64,000 bases of DNA from CAZZHG01 sp964653655 (GTDB lineage: Bacteria; Bdellovibrionota; FAC87; UBA2466). Within the stretch, counting starts at the first letter, position 1, and every line of letters begins with the position of its first letter. A model generated the notes under the pieces. The model was not told the DNA's origin. It did no database searches and saw only the letters and a program-made list of their open reading frames with translations. Below, one piece after another: positions 32,917 to 41,902 of this stretch. A program made the translations under genes and the position numbers. Location of the stretch: positions 1-64,000 of the forward strand of contig CAZZHG010000002.1 in the NCBI GenBank assembly GCA_964653655.1, in the 5' to 3' direction.

Positions 32917-33849
32917 ATGGTTCGAATTGCGCTACTAGCTCTGGCCCTCGTGTTCGTCTCCCCGGCCACTCAGGCTGCCACCGAGCTTACCGGTCAGCTC
33001 CGGGTCGACGGTTCCAGCACCGTTTATCCGATCACCGCCGCGATCGCGGAGGAGTTCAACAAGCTGCCGAACGCCAAGCAAGTTAAGGTCACCGTCGCGT
33101 ACTCCGGTACGGGCGGCGGCTTCAAGAAGTGGTGCCTCGGCGAAACCGACATCAACGACGCTTCCCGCTCCATCAAGGACGAAGAGAAGAAGTGCGCGGC
33201 CGAGCACAAGATCACTTACATCGAGCTGCCGGTCGCTTATGACGGTCTTACGGTCGTCACGAGCCAGAAGAACAAGTTTCTGAAATCGCTGACCCTCGCT
33301 CAGCTCAAGAGAATCTGGGAGCCCAGCTCCACGGTTAAGACTTGGAAAGACGTCGATCCCACGTGGCCGGCGGACGAAATCAAGCTCTTCGGGCCCGGTA
33401 CGGAATCGGGAACGTTCGACTACTTCACCGAAGAAGTGAACGGCAAGGCGCGTGCTAGCCGCTCCGATTACGTCGCGAGTGAAGACGACAACGTCCTCGT
33501 GAAGGGCGTGGAGTCCAGCCCCAACACGCTCGGCTACTTCGGTTACGCCTACTACCTGGAAAACCAGAAACTCCTGAAGGCCGTTCCGCTTGATAAGGGC
33601 AAGGGCGCCGTGCTCGCTTCCGACAAGACGATCGAGGCGGGTACGTATCCGCTCTCCCGCAAGGTATTCATCTACGTCAGCAGCACCGCGGCGGAGCGCC
33701 CCGAAGTGCAGGCCTTCGTGAAGTATTACCTGGAGAAGGCCGCCGAGATCGCGCACCAGGTCGGCTACACGCCCCTGAAGGCGGCCGATTACAAAAAGGC
33801 TCTCCAGGCTTTCGAGAAGTTCATTCCCGGTAAGGCCATCAAAGGCTAA
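32917..33849 (+). CDS. pstS: Phosphate ABC transporter substrate-binding protein PstS
   Basis: Start set at ATG 32917, because AAGGAG (32903-32908) is correctly spaced for it and would overlap the GTG at 32908. 310 residues with a signal peptide ending …PATQA. The phosphate-binding motifs are clear: VDGSSTVYPITAAIAEEF, AYSGTGGGFKKWC with the GT-rich loop, INDASRSI and FGPGTESGTFDYF. It is the long PstS type with the extra Cys pair. It captures phosphate in the periplasm and delivers it to PstCAB. Confidence 0.95.
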   Translation: MVRIALLALALVFVSPATQAATELTGQLRVDGSSTVYPITAAIAEEFNKLPNAKQVKVTVAYSGTGGGFKKWCLGETDINDASRSIKDEEKKCAAEHKITYIELPVAYDGLTVVTSQKNKFLKSLTLAQLKRIWEPSSTVKTWKDVDPTWPADEIKLFGPGTESGTFDYFTEEVNGKARASRSDYVASEDDNVLVKGVESSPNTLGYFGYAYYLENQKLLKAVPLDKGKGAVLASDKTIEAGTYPLSRKVFIYVSSTAAERPEVQAFVKYYLEKAAEIAHQVGYTPLKAADYKKALQAFEKFIPGKAIKG

Positions 33850-33863
33850 GAGGGGATATTTCG

Positions 33864-34784
33864 ATGGACGTGGGGCTTACGGAATCGGCGCAAGGCGCCT
33901 CTCGAAGAAAGCGGAACGAGTCGATTATCCGCATGGCGCTTTTTGCGTGCGCCTTTCTCTCGGTCGTGACGACGGCGGGAATCATTTACGTCCTCGTCTC
34001 GGAGTCGATCCATTTCTTCGCGCACGTCTCTCCCTGGGCGTTTCTGACGGGGACGAGATGGGCGCCGATTCTGGAGCCCCAGTCTTTCGGATCCGTGCCG
34101 CTCCTGTGGGGCACGCTGCAAATCGCCATCGGTTCGGGGCTCATCGCCGTGCCGCTGGGCCTCGGCTGCGCGATCTTTCTGAGCGAGTACGCCTCTGACG
34201 GCGTTCGCATGATCGTAAAGCCCGTTCTCGAAGTGCTCGCGGGGGTGCCCACGGTGGTTTACGGCTACTTCGCCGTGACGACGGTCACGCCGTGGCTCTC
34301 CAAGTTCATTCCTCAGATAGAAGTATTCAACGCACTCTCGGCGTCCATTGTGGTGGGCATCATGGTGCTGCCTCTGATCGCGTCCCTTTCGGATGACGCC
34401 CTTCGCGCGGTGCCGAAATCCATCCGTTACGCCGGGTACGCGCTCGGCGCGACGAAGGCGGAAGTGTCGACGAACATCGTCGTTCCGGGGGCGCTCTCGG
34501 GCATTCTCGCCTCCTTCGTGCTGGCATTGTCCCGCGCCATCGGCGAGACGATGGCGGTGACGCTCGCCGCGGGCGCCAATCCGCACATCAGTTTCAATTT
34601 TCTGGAAAGCATTCAAACCATGACGGGATTCATGGTGCAGATTTCCATGGGGGACGTAGCCATGGGTTCGATTGAGTACCAGACGCTGTTCGCGGTGGGG
34701 CTCACGTTGTTCCTGATGACCCTTGGCATGAACCTGCTGTCTCATTGGGTGGTGAGACGGTTTTCCCGGTACCCCCAGGTTTGA
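33864..34784 (+). CDS. pstC: Phosphate ABC transporter permease PstC
   Basis: 306 residues, ATG at 33864 behind GAGGGGATA. Six membrane helices. The inner-membrane permease motif (EAA loop) is GYALGATKAEVSTNIVVPGALSGI (quoted over 20 in two parts: GYALGATKAEVSTNI, VVPGALSGI), followed by LSRAIGETMAVTLAAG, which is diagnostic of PstC/PstA. The order pstS-pstC-pstA-pstB-phoU is canonical. The stop overlaps the pstA start (TGATG). Confidence 0.94.
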   Translation: MDVGLTESAQGASRRKRNESIIRMALFACAFLSVVTTAGIIYVLVSESIHFFAHVSPWAFLTGTRWAPILEPQSFGSVPLLWGTLQIAIGSGLIAVPLGLGCAIFLSEYASDGVRMIVKPVLEVLAGVPTVVYGYFAVTTVTPWLSKFIPQIEVFNALSASIVVGIMVLPLIASLSDDALRAVPKSIRYAGYALGATKAEVSTNIVVPGALSGILASFVLALSRAIGETMAVTLAAGANPHISFNFLESIQTMTGFMVQISMGDVAMGSIEYQTLFAVGLTLFLMTLGMNLLSHWVVRRFSRYPQV

Positions 34785-35803
34785 TGGACGACCCAAAAGG
34801 AAAGCCGATGTCGGACGGATCAAAAGTCGAGTTGACGCTGAGCCCGAAGCTGATGGTGCCCGCTTTCGCGAGCCGCCCGGAAGTGGCCGAGCGCCCTAGA
34901 GCGAAGGCCGAGGCTCCTGTTTTCACGGCGGTGACCGGCACGTTTCGGCCGAGGCTGGCGTACCGCCGCTGGAAGGCGAGGGCGTTCTTTTTGCTCGTCG
35001 TCGGCGCGGTGACCATCGGCATTCTGTCGCTCGGGCTGCTTCTGATGGAAGTCTTCCTCGGCGGCTTCGATTCTCTCAGCTGGAGCTTTCTGACGAGCTT
35101 TCCGTCCCGTTTCGCGGTGAAGGCCGGCCTTTACTCCGCCCTCATCGGAAGCATTTGGACGATGGCGCTTACCGCCGCCATGTCGGTCCCCCTCGGAGTG
35201 GGAGCCGCCCTCTATCTCGAGGAGTACGCGAAACGCGGCAAGCTTTCCAACTTCATCGAGATCAACATCGCGAACCTCGCGGGCGTGCCCTCGATCATCT
35301 ACGGCCTTCTTGGCCTCGTGGTCTTCGTGAGAGGGTTCATGCTCGGCCGAAGCGTAATCGCCGGCGCGCTCACTCTCACTTTGCTCATTCTTCCGGTCAT
35401 CATTGTCGCTTCGCGGGAAGCCCTGCGGGGCGTTCCCACTTCTATCCGGCAGGCGGCTTATGCGCTTGGAGCCACGAAATGGCAGACGCTTTGGGCCCAC
35501 GTATTACCGGCGGCGACCCCCGGCATTCTGACCGGCGTGATCTTGTCTCTTTCGCGGGCAATGGGTGAGACGGCGCCTCTCATCGTCGTCGGAGCGGTCG
35601 CTTACGTCGCATTCACGCCCGATAGCCTGACTTCAGCTTTCACGGTGTTGCCCATTCAAATCTACGACTGGACCTCCCGTCCCCAGGAAGCGTTCCACGG
35701 CCTTGCGGCCGCGGGCATCCTGGTGCTCCTCGCCGTGCTCCTCTCTCTCAATGCGGTCGCGATCGTCATCCGCAACCGTTATCAAAGGAAATACCGATGG
35801 TAG
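34784..35803 (+). CDS. pstA: Phosphate ABC transporter permease PstA
   Basis: Start set at ATG 34784, overlapping the pstC stop. ATG 34808 with AAAGGAAAG before it is an alternative. 339 residues. An unusually long hydrophilic N-terminal extension (about 70 residues) precedes the six-helix permease core. The permease motif is AYALGATKWQTLWAHVLPAA, then ILSLSRAMGETAPLIVVGA. LAGVPSIIYGLLGL matches PstA. The stop overlaps the pstB start by 7 bp. Confidence 0.93.
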   Translation: MDDPKGKPMSDGSKVELTLSPKLMVPAFASRPEVAERPRAKAEAPVFTAVTGTFRPRLAYRRWKARAFFLLVVGAVTIGILSLGLLLMEVFLGGFDSLSWSFLTSFPSRFAVKAGLYSALIGSIWTMALTAAMSVPLGVGAALYLEEYAKRGKLSNFIEINIANLAGVPSIIYGLLGLVVFVRGFMLGRSVIAGALTLTLLILPVIIVASREALRGVPTSIRQAAYALGATKWQTLWAHVLPAATPGILTGVILSLSRAMGETAPLIVVGAVAYVAFTPDSLTSAFTVLPIQIYDWTSRPQEAFHGLAAAGILVLLAVLLSLNAVAIVIRNRYQRKYRW

Positions 35804-36570
35804 AAACCGCCGTTCAAATCGAAAACCCGGTCCTTGCGACCCGCGGCCTCAATATTCGTTACGGCTCGCGCCCTGCGGTGAAGGACGTGACTCTTGAGAT
35901 TCCGAAGCACGCCATCACGGCCATCATCGGGCCGTCCGGCTGCGGGAAGAGCACGTTTCTTCGCACGTTCAACCGCATGAACGATTTCATCGACGGCGTC
36001 AGCATCGACGGCGACGTGCTTTTTCAGGGGCGCGATATTTTCGAAAAAGGCCTTGATCCCGTGGAAGTGCGCCGGCGCATCGGCATGGTCTTCCAGAAGC
36101 CGAATCCGTTCCCCGGCTCGATCTACAAGAACGTCTCCTGGGGACCTCAAATCAACGGATACAAGGGCGATCTGAACGAGCTCGTCGAACGCTGCCTGAC
36201 GAAGGCGGCGCTCTGGAACGAAGTGAAGGACAAGTTGAACGAAAGCGGCCTCGCGCTCTCCGGCGGCCAGCAGCAGCGCCTTTGCATCGCGCGGGCCATC
36301 GCGATGGACCCGGAGGTGATTCTCTTCGACGAACCCTGCTCGGCCCTCGACCCTGCGTCGACCGCCAAGATCGAAGAGCTGCTTCTCGAATTGAAAGAGC
36401 GTTATACAATCGTCATCGTGACCCACAATATGCAGCAGGCGGCGCGGCTATCGGATTACACCGCTTTTTTCTGTCAGGGTTTTCTCGTGGAGTTCGGGGC
36501 CACGAGGGACATCTTCACGGCGCCGAAAAAGCGCGAGACTGAGGATTACGTCACCGGCCGTTTCGGCTGA
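35797..36570 (+). CDS. pstB: Phosphate ABC transporter ATPase PstB
   Basis: 257 residues. Walker A GPSGCGKST, Q-loop VFQKPNPFPGSIYKNV (PstB-specific wording), signature LSGGQQQRLCIARAIA, Walker B VILFDEPCSALDP and switch His THNMQQAAR are all intact. It supplies energy for phosphate import through PstCA on the cytoplasmic face and sits between pstA and phoU. Confidence 0.96.
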   Translation: MVETAVQIENPVLATRGLNIRYGSRPAVKDVTLEIPKHAITAIIGPSGCGKSTFLRTFNRMNDFIDGVSIDGDVLFQGRDIFEKGLDPVEVRRRIGMVFQKPNPFPGSIYKNVSWGPQINGYKGDLNELVERCLTKAALWNEVKDKLNESGLALSGGQQQRLCIARAIAMDPEVILFDEPCSALDPASTAKIEELLLELKERYTIVIVTHNMQQAARLSDYTAFFCQGFLVEFGATRDIFTAPKKRETEDYVTGRFG

Positions 36571-36587
36571 GGAAAGGTTGAGGGTTC

Positions 36588-37310
36588 ATGTCCAAGCATC
36601 TGCACCACAGCATGGGCGAGCTTAAGAAGTCGGTTCTTACTCTCGGCGGCCTCGTCGAGGAGTCGATCGAGCTAGGCTCGCGGGCCCTTCGGGACCAGGA
36701 CGCGAGGCTCGGCGCGGTGGTCGCGGCCGACGACGACGCCATCGACAAGATGGAGCTGAAAATCGAGGACGACTGCCTGAAGCTGCTCGCCCTCTATCAG
36801 CCCGTGGCCGAGGATTTGCGCTTTCTTTGCGCCGTCATGAAGATCAATAACGACCTCGAGCGCCTGGGCGATCTCGCCGCCAGCATGGCGCGCCGGGGAG
36901 GGCGCATCGGGCAGATGCTGCCCCCCGATTTGAGCGAGTCCTTCGATACGATGGCGCGCGAAGTGATCCGGATGCTCCGAAACGTCCTTCAGGCTTTCGT
37001 CGAGCGCGATCCGGCCGCGGCCCGCCTCGTCGTCAAGTACGACGACATGGTGGACGGGCTCCACCGAAATCTCATCGATCGCATCATCGCTTACATGAAG
37101 CAGCTTCCGGCTCACGTGGAACCGGGTGTGCATCTCGTTTGGGTTTCCCGCAACCTCGAGCGCATCGCCGACCACATCACTAATATCGCCGAAGACATCG
37201 TCTACATGGTCGAGGGCGAGACGATTCGCCACCAGCTGCGCGGCCCGCGCGCGGATGCCCCGATCGATCCCAATAGGAACGTGCTGACTCTGAAATCCCC
37301 GGAGCGCTGA
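36588..37310 (+). CDS. phoU: Phosphate-transport regulator PhoU
   Basis: 240 residues with the two three-helix-bundle repeats of PhoU. Each repeat carries the metal-binding E/DxxxD pattern: DDDAIDKMELKIEDDCLKLLA with DLRFLCAVMKINNDLERLGDLA (each quoted in part), and the second copy DRIIAYMKQ with SRNLERIADHITNIAEDIVYM. It links PstB to PhoR and dampens the regulon when phosphate is ample. It ends 2 bp from a convergent thioesterase gene. Confidence 0.94.
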   Translation: MSKHLHHSMGELKKSVLTLGGLVEESIELGSRALRDQDARLGAVVAADDDAIDKMELKIEDDCLKLLALYQPVAEDLRFLCAVMKINNDLERLGDLAASMARRGGRIGQMLPPDLSESFDTMAREVIRMLRNVLQAFVERDPAAARLVVKYDDMVDGLHRNLIDRIIAYMKQLPAHVEPGVHLVWVSRNLERIADHITNIAEDIVYMVEGETIRHQLRGPRADAPIDPNRNVLTLKSPER

Positions 37311-37312
37311 GG

Positions 37313-37771
37313 CTACCACTCGGCAAGCGAGAAACCGGCGGGCGGCGGTTGCGCGTCCGCTAACTTGGTTCGGATGGCGAAGCACGAATAGATCTCTTCC
37401 GGAATCCGGCGGGGAAGTCCCCGCTTCAAATCAACGAACGCCCAGATCGTTTCGGCGCGCGCGATCACGCGCGGCTTTTCCCCTAGCCGTTCCATGGTGT
37501 ACCGGCGCAAGGATTTGGCGCTGTTCATGTCCTCGACCCAAGTTCTCACCCGAAGCTGGTCTCCGGGGTTTGCCTGTCCCAGATAGGTGATCCGGTGGGA
37601 GTGGACCATGAAAGCCGAGCCGTACGCGACGTAACGTTCGGGGGTCCAGCCCACGTCGCTCGAAGCGGCGATCGCGGCCTTCTGAACCCAGTCCACGAAA
37701 GCCACGTTGCTCGCGTGTCCCAGCCAGTCCGTTTCGCTCTCTAAGACCGTGTGATGCCAGTCGAAAAACAT
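37313..37771 (-). CDS. 4HBT/YbgC-like acyl-CoA thioesterase
   Basis: 152 residues, single hot-dog domain. LESETDWLGHASNVAFVDWVQKAA (in parts LESETDWLGHASN, VAFVDWVQKAA) matches the family opening with catalytic Asp in TDxxGH. GSAFMVHSHRITYLGQANPGDQLRVRTWV (quoted in part GSAFMVHSHRITYL) is the next strand block. Such enzymes hydrolyse acyl-CoA or 4-hydroxybenzoyl-CoA thioesters. It converges with phoU, and its substrate is not inferable. Confidence 0.85.
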   Translation of the reverse strand: MFFDWHHTVLESETDWLGHASNVAFVDWVQKAAIAASSDVGWTPERYVAYGSAFMVHSHRITYLGQANPGDQLRVRTWVEDMNSAKSLRRYTMERLGEKPRVIARAETIWAFVDLKRGLPRRIPEEIYSCFAIRTKLADAQPPPAGFSLAEW

Positions 37772-37884
37772 CGTTCGGCAGTTTCGGTCCCAGGCGTTTG
37801 CCGGTCAAGGATTAGACCTTGCCCGGCCCTACCCAGCGGGATATAGCTCAACGCGTTAGGGTCGTACCTTATTTGGGAGTGTGT

Positions 37885-38304
37885 ATGGGAATGCGTGCCT
37901 CGGTTTTGCTTGTGGCTTTGTTCGTGAGTTTCGCGGCTAAGGCCGACGGGTTTCGGGGCGGAGACGCCCGGGACCTCTACTCGCTCCTCAAGCCTTTCAC
38001 GACGACAAATGGCGACGGCAAATACCTCATCCGGCACGTTAGTTCCGTCCGCTGCACGGAACGCGACGACAAGCGCGTCGCCACCTGCACCTTCTACGAC
38101 GCCAACGCCTTCGGCCGCGGGCCGCGCCTTCTCGTCACCGGGCGCGACGGTAAGCGGCTCATGCTGATTCTCGCGAAGAATTTCCCCTGGTCGGTCGCCA
38201 AAGCCGGCGGCTCCTTGAAGGTGGATGCGATCCGTTGTTACCTGGAAGGCCTCGGCCAGAACAACTCTCTCGACCACCGCTTCTACTCCTGCGTCTCGCC
38301 CTGA
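37885..38304 (+). CDS. Small secreted protein of unknown function
   Basis: Start chosen at ATG 37885 behind TTGGGAGTG, giving 139 residues with a signal peptide (RASVLLVALFVSFAAKA). The mature part has four Cys (VRCTERD, ATCTFYD, IRCYLEG, YSCVSP), probably two disulfides, and a basic beta-rich core. No family recognised. It lies 41 bp before the kynurenine monooxygenase gene but its role there is unclear. Confidence 0.6.
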   Translation: MGMRASVLLVALFVSFAAKADGFRGGDARDLYSLLKPFTTTNGDGKYLIRHVSSVRCTERDDKRVATCTFYDANAFGRGPRLLVTGRDGKRLMLILAKNFPWSVAKAGGSLKVDAIRCYLEGLGQNNSLDHRFYSCVSP

Positions 38305-38344
38305 CGGTTTCGACCGGACGGGGGGACTGTGCTAAATAGGTAGC

Positions 38345-39712
38345 GTGTCTAAACCCTCGGAAATTTTAGTGGTAGGCGGTGGCCTGGTGGGGTCGCTCCT
38401 CGCCGTGTACCTGCGCCGCCGGGGTATGGAGGTCGAAGTCCGCGAAAGGCGGCCCGACCCCAGAAAAGCGCTCGCCGACGAAGGCCGCAGCATAAACCTC
38501 GTGGTCACTTCCCGCGGCATCGCGGGGCTCAAACGCGTCGGCCTCTGGGAGCCCGTGAAAAATCTCAGTGTCGCTGTCCGCGGCCGGCGCATGCACGCCG
38601 TCGACGGCACCCAGGTTTTTCAACCCTACGGGCGCGACGAGTCCGAAGTGAATTATTCCGTCTCCCGGGGAGAGCTGAACAAGTTCCTCGTCGACACGGC
38701 GGAAAAGGAAGGGGCCCGTTTTCTCTTTTCCCAGCGGCTCGCCGGAAGGCGGGACGGGCTTTGGCGGTTCGAAACGCCGTCGGGCGACGATTTTTCGAGC
38801 GCGACGGTGGTGGTCGGCACCGACGGCGCCAACTCCCAGCTTCGTCAGGAGCTGGTAAAGAGCGGGGTTTGCGACGCGGTCACCGACAACTTGGACTACG
38901 GCTACAAGGAGTTCGTCATTGCGGCGGCTACCGGCGGCGGGTACCGCCTGGAGTCCTCTTCGCTTCATATCTGGCCGCGCGGCCACTTCATGATGATGGC
39001 GCTTCCCAACCGGGACGGGAGTTTTACGGTCACGCTCTATCTTCCCTACAAAGGCCGGGAAAGCTTCGAGACGCTTGCGCCGAAAGGGGCCGCGACCGAA
39101 TTTTTCCGGACCCATTTCCCCGACGCGCTTGACCTCATGGAAGATCTCGAGGGGACCAATCAAAAAAATCCGGTGGGGGGCCTCGCGACGGTCCGCTGCG
39201 ACCGCTGGCACCGGGGCGGGGATACGCTGCTTCTCGGCGATGCGGCCCACGGCATCGTTCCTTTCTTCGGTCAGGGAATGAACAGCGGCTTCGAGGATCT
39301 GATCGTTTTCGATGAGCTCGTCGAGCGCTGGGGCTCCGACTGGGGTGCCGTTTTCCCGGAAGTCTTTCAGTCGCGCAAGCCCAACACGGATGCCATCGCG
39401 GACATGGCGCTGCAAAACTTCGTCGAGATGCGCGACAAGGTCGGCGACGCGGAGTTTCTGCTGCGTAAAGGAGTGGACTCCGCTCTCGAAAAGAAGTTTC
39501 CGGCGAAGTACCGCACCCGCTATGCGCTAGTCGCGTACACGCTCGTTCCCTATGCCGTGGCGCTCGAGGCGGGTACCATTCAGGAGAAGATTCTGTCGGA
39601 GCTGTGCAAGGGGCTCAAATCCCCGGATGGCTTGGATTTCGTAAAGGCCGAAGCTCTCATCGACGGCCAGCTCGTGCCGTTCTGGAAAGAGCGCGGCGTA
39701 AGTTTCACTTAG
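38345..39712 (+). CDS. kmo: Kynurenine 3-monooxygenase
   Basis: 455 residues from GTG 38345. Group A flavin monooxygenase: FAD dinucleotide motif VVGGGLVGSLLAVYLRRRGM, then RRPDPRKALADEGRSINLVVTSRG (in parts RRPDPRKALADEGRS, INLVVTSRG), which is specific to kynurenine hydroxylases. VVVGTDGANSQLR is the DG motif, and LLLGDAAHGIVPFFGQGMNSGFED (in parts LLLGDAAHGIVPF, FGQGMNSGFED) is the second FAD site. A hydrophobic C-terminal stretch matches the family's membrane-associating tail. It converts L-kynurenine to 3-hydroxykynurenine with NADPH and O2 and is followed 9 bp later by tryptophan dioxygenase. Confidence 0.93.
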   Translation: MSKPSEILVVGGGLVGSLLAVYLRRRGMEVEVRERRPDPRKALADEGRSINLVVTSRGIAGLKRVGLWEPVKNLSVAVRGRRMHAVDGTQVFQPYGRDESEVNYSVSRGELNKFLVDTAEKEGARFLFSQRLAGRRDGLWRFETPSGDDFSSATVVVGTDGANSQLRQELVKSGVCDAVTDNLDYGYKEFVIAAATGGGYRLESSSLHIWPRGHFMMMALPNRDGSFTVTLYLPYKGRESFETLAPKGAATEFFRTHFPDALDLMEDLEGTNQKNPVGGLATVRCDRWHRGGDTLLLGDAAHGIVPFFGQGMNSGFEDLIVFDELVERWGSDWGAVFPEVFQSRKPNTDAIADMALQNFVEMRDKVGDAEFLLRKGVDSALEKKFPAKYRTRYALVAYTLVPYAVALEAGTIQEKILSELCKGLKSPDGLDFVKAEALIDGQLVPFWKERGVSFT

Positions 39713-39721
39713 GAGACTCCA

Positions 39722-40807
39722 GTGGCGAAAAGACCTCTCTATTACGGCGACTACCTTCACCTGGACGCGCTGCTGGGCGCCCAAAAGCCGAAAAGCGCCG
39801 AAGGGGGCACCGCCGTCCACGACGAGATGCTCTTCATCATCACCCACCAGGTTTACGAGCTCTGGTTCCGCCAGATCTTGCACGAGCTCGACTCGTGCCG
39901 GGCGATTCTCGCCGAGAAAGAACTTTCCGACGCGCGCATTTCGCTGCTCGTGTCGCGCCTTCACCGAGTCACCGAGATACAGCGCGTGCTGGTCGATCAA
40001 ATCAACATTCTGGAAACCATGTCGCCCATGGATTTTCTGGAGTTCAGGGACATTCTAGCGCCGGCCTCCGGCTTTCAGAGCTTTCAGTTCCGTCTGGTCG
40101 AAAACAAGCTCGGCCTCAAGGGGCGAAACGAGTACGTGGCGGGCGGCTATCACACGCGGCTCAGCGAGCCCCATCAGAAGGCGGTCGTTCTCTCGGAGAA
40201 GGAGCCTTCGCTCTTCGAACTCATCGATCGATGGCTGCAGCGCACGCCTTTCCTGCGGTCCGACGAGTTCCAGTTCTGGGACATGTATCGGGAGGCGGTG
40301 GAGAAGGTGCTCGCCCGCGATGAAGCTCACATCAAGGCGGATTCCGAGCTCACGGCGGCGGAACGCGAATCGCAACTGAAGAAGGTCGCCGGAACACGGT
40401 TGAACTTTCAGGCGGTCTTCGACCGCAAGAAACACGACGAGCTGGTGACCAAGGGCGAGCGGCGGCTTCACCTGGAGAGCATTCAGGCGGCGCTTCTCAT
40501 CACGCTGTATCGGGAACAGCCGGTGTTTCAGGTGCCGTACCGGCTTCTTTCCCTGCTCGTGGATATAGACGAGGGCTTCACGCAATGGCGGTACCGCCAC
40601 TCGCTTCTCGTGTTCCGCATGATCGGGACCAAGGTCGGAACGGGCGGGTCCTCGGGCTTCGATTACCTGCGCCAGACGGCGGAGCGCCACCGGATCTTCT
40701 CCGATTTGGCGAACTTGTCGTCCTTTCTGATCCCCCGCTCGGCCCTGCCGGAGTTGCCGGATCGGTTCAAGAAATTGCTCGGTTTCTCCTATACCGCCCC
40801 TAATTGA
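39722..40807 (+). CDS. kynA: Tryptophan 2,3-dioxygenase
   Basis: 361 residues from GTG 39722, longer than most bacterial enzymes and closer to animal TDO2 in length. Visible family blocks: YYGDYLHLDALLGAQ, MLFIITHQVYELWFRQILHE with the distal His region, FRDILAPASGFQSFQFRLVEN (in parts FRDILAPASGFQS, FQFRLVEN), and RHSLLVFRMIGTKVGTGGSSG (in parts RHSLLVFRMIGTK, GTGGSSG), which contains the proximal haem His. It opens the indole ring of tryptophan to N-formylkynurenine. Formamidase and kynureninase genes are not in the window. Confidence 0.95.
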   Translation: MAKRPLYYGDYLHLDALLGAQKPKSAEGGTAVHDEMLFIITHQVYELWFRQILHELDSCRAILAEKELSDARISLLVSRLHRVTEIQRVLVDQINILETMSPMDFLEFRDILAPASGFQSFQFRLVENKLGLKGRNEYVAGGYHTRLSEPHQKAVVLSEKEPSLFELIDRWLQRTPFLRSDEFQFWDMYREAVEKVLARDEAHIKADSELTAAERESQLKKVAGTRLNFQAVFDRKKHDELVTKGERRLHLESIQAALLITLYREQPVFQVPYRLLSLLVDIDEGFTQWRYRHSLLVFRMIGTKVGTGGSSGFDYLRQTAERHRIFSDLANLSSFLIPRSALPELPDRFKKLLGFSYTAPN

Positions 40808-40906
40808 GTCTTGCGCGGATAGAAATTTATTTAGAGTTATTGGTTCTTTTACCGCATCCCTGCGCACGCCTTCCATGATCTGGAAAACGACATCAGGGGG
40901 GCGGCT

Positions 40907-41899
40907 ATGTCTATCCAACGGTGGAAACGGTGGTGGAACTCGCTCGAGGGAACCAGGAAATGGCTCCCGCTGCAAATTCTTCTCTCGTACTGGGTCGTTC
41001 TCTACCTGCTGAAGGGGCTAGGTTCCCCCGGAAGCTTCCTCGCCGCGTTTCCGGTGATTCTCTACTACCTCGGGCCGGCGGCCGCGGGTCTGTTCCGATT
41101 CAGCCTCCCGTTCTTTCTCGCGTGCGTACTTTACGACGGGCAACGGTTCGTTACGGATCTCTGGCGCGGAGAGATTCACGTCAGTGAAATCTATTTGCTC
41201 GAGAAACAGCTCTTCGGACTTGGCACGGGCGTGAGCCGCCTTACCTTGAACGAATGGTGGCAGACGCGCACGCACCCGGTTCTCGATTTCTTCACGGGGT
41301 TTTCTTACATCGCTTACCTGCCGATCTTTCTGCTCTGCACCGGCTACTTCTTTTTCGTGCTTCCCCGTCGGCAGCAGAGCGCGCGCGCCAGATTCTACGT
41401 TCACGCGCAGGCTCCCCAGATGATGTGGGCGTTCCTCGCCGCGAACGTGCTCGCTCTGTTCACTTACTTTCTCTATCCGGCCTCGCCGCCCTGGTACGTG
41501 GAGGCCCACGGCTTGGGACCGGTGGATCTTTCCGTCGGCGCGAATGCGGCCGGCTGCGCGCGGTTCGACGACCTGCTCGGCATCTCGCTTTTCAAGAGCT
41601 GGTACGGGAACTCCCCTAATGCTCACGGAGCGCTTCCTTCCATGCACGTGGCTTACCCGTTCATCGCGATGCTCTATGCGTGGAAGTTCGGATCGCTTCG
41701 GTTGGTGACGACGTCGGTGTACGCGCTCGTTGCTTTTGCCGCCGTGTACCTCAACCATCACTACCTGATCGACGTACTGTTAGGATCCGGTTACGCGGCT
41801 CTATCCGTGCTCACGGTGGACACGTTGTGGAGCCTGAGCCTTCGGACGAGAGAAATCGTGTTCGTCGACCGGATGAGAGTCCGGTTGAAGACTGCCTAA
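40907..41899 (+). CDS. PAP2-superfamily membrane enzyme (inositol-phosphotransferase-like)
   Basis: 330 residues with around seven membrane helices. The PAP2 motifs are HGALPSMHVAYPF (C2) and VYLNHHYLIDVLLGSGYA (C3, H-x3-D; the usual SR pair before it is absent). Phrases such as FLYPASPPWY and FTGFSYIAYL are typical of the PAP2_3/Aur1-Ipt1 subset that includes fungal and bacterial inositol-phosphorylceramide synthase-like proteins. This suggests transfer of a phospho-head group to a lipid, or lipid-phosphate hydrolysis, in the membrane. Ceramide-specific function is not demonstrated. The next gene starts 3 bp later. Confidence 0.78.
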   Translation: MSIQRWKRWWNSLEGTRKWLPLQILLSYWVVLYLLKGLGSPGSFLAAFPVILYYLGPAAAGLFRFSLPFFLACVLYDGQRFVTDLWRGEIHVSEIYLLEKQLFGLGTGVSRLTLNEWWQTRTHPVLDFFTGFSYIAYLPIFLLCTGYFFFVLPRRQQSARARFYVHAQAPQMMWAFLAANVLALFTYFLYPASPPWYVEAHGLGPVDLSVGANAAGCARFDDLLGISLFKSWYGNSPNAHGALPSMHVAYPFIAMLYAWKFGSLRLVTTSVYALVAFAAVYLNHHYLIDVLLGSGYAALSVLTVDTLWSLSLRTREIVFVDRMRVRLKTA

Positions 41900-41902
41900 T
41901 CT

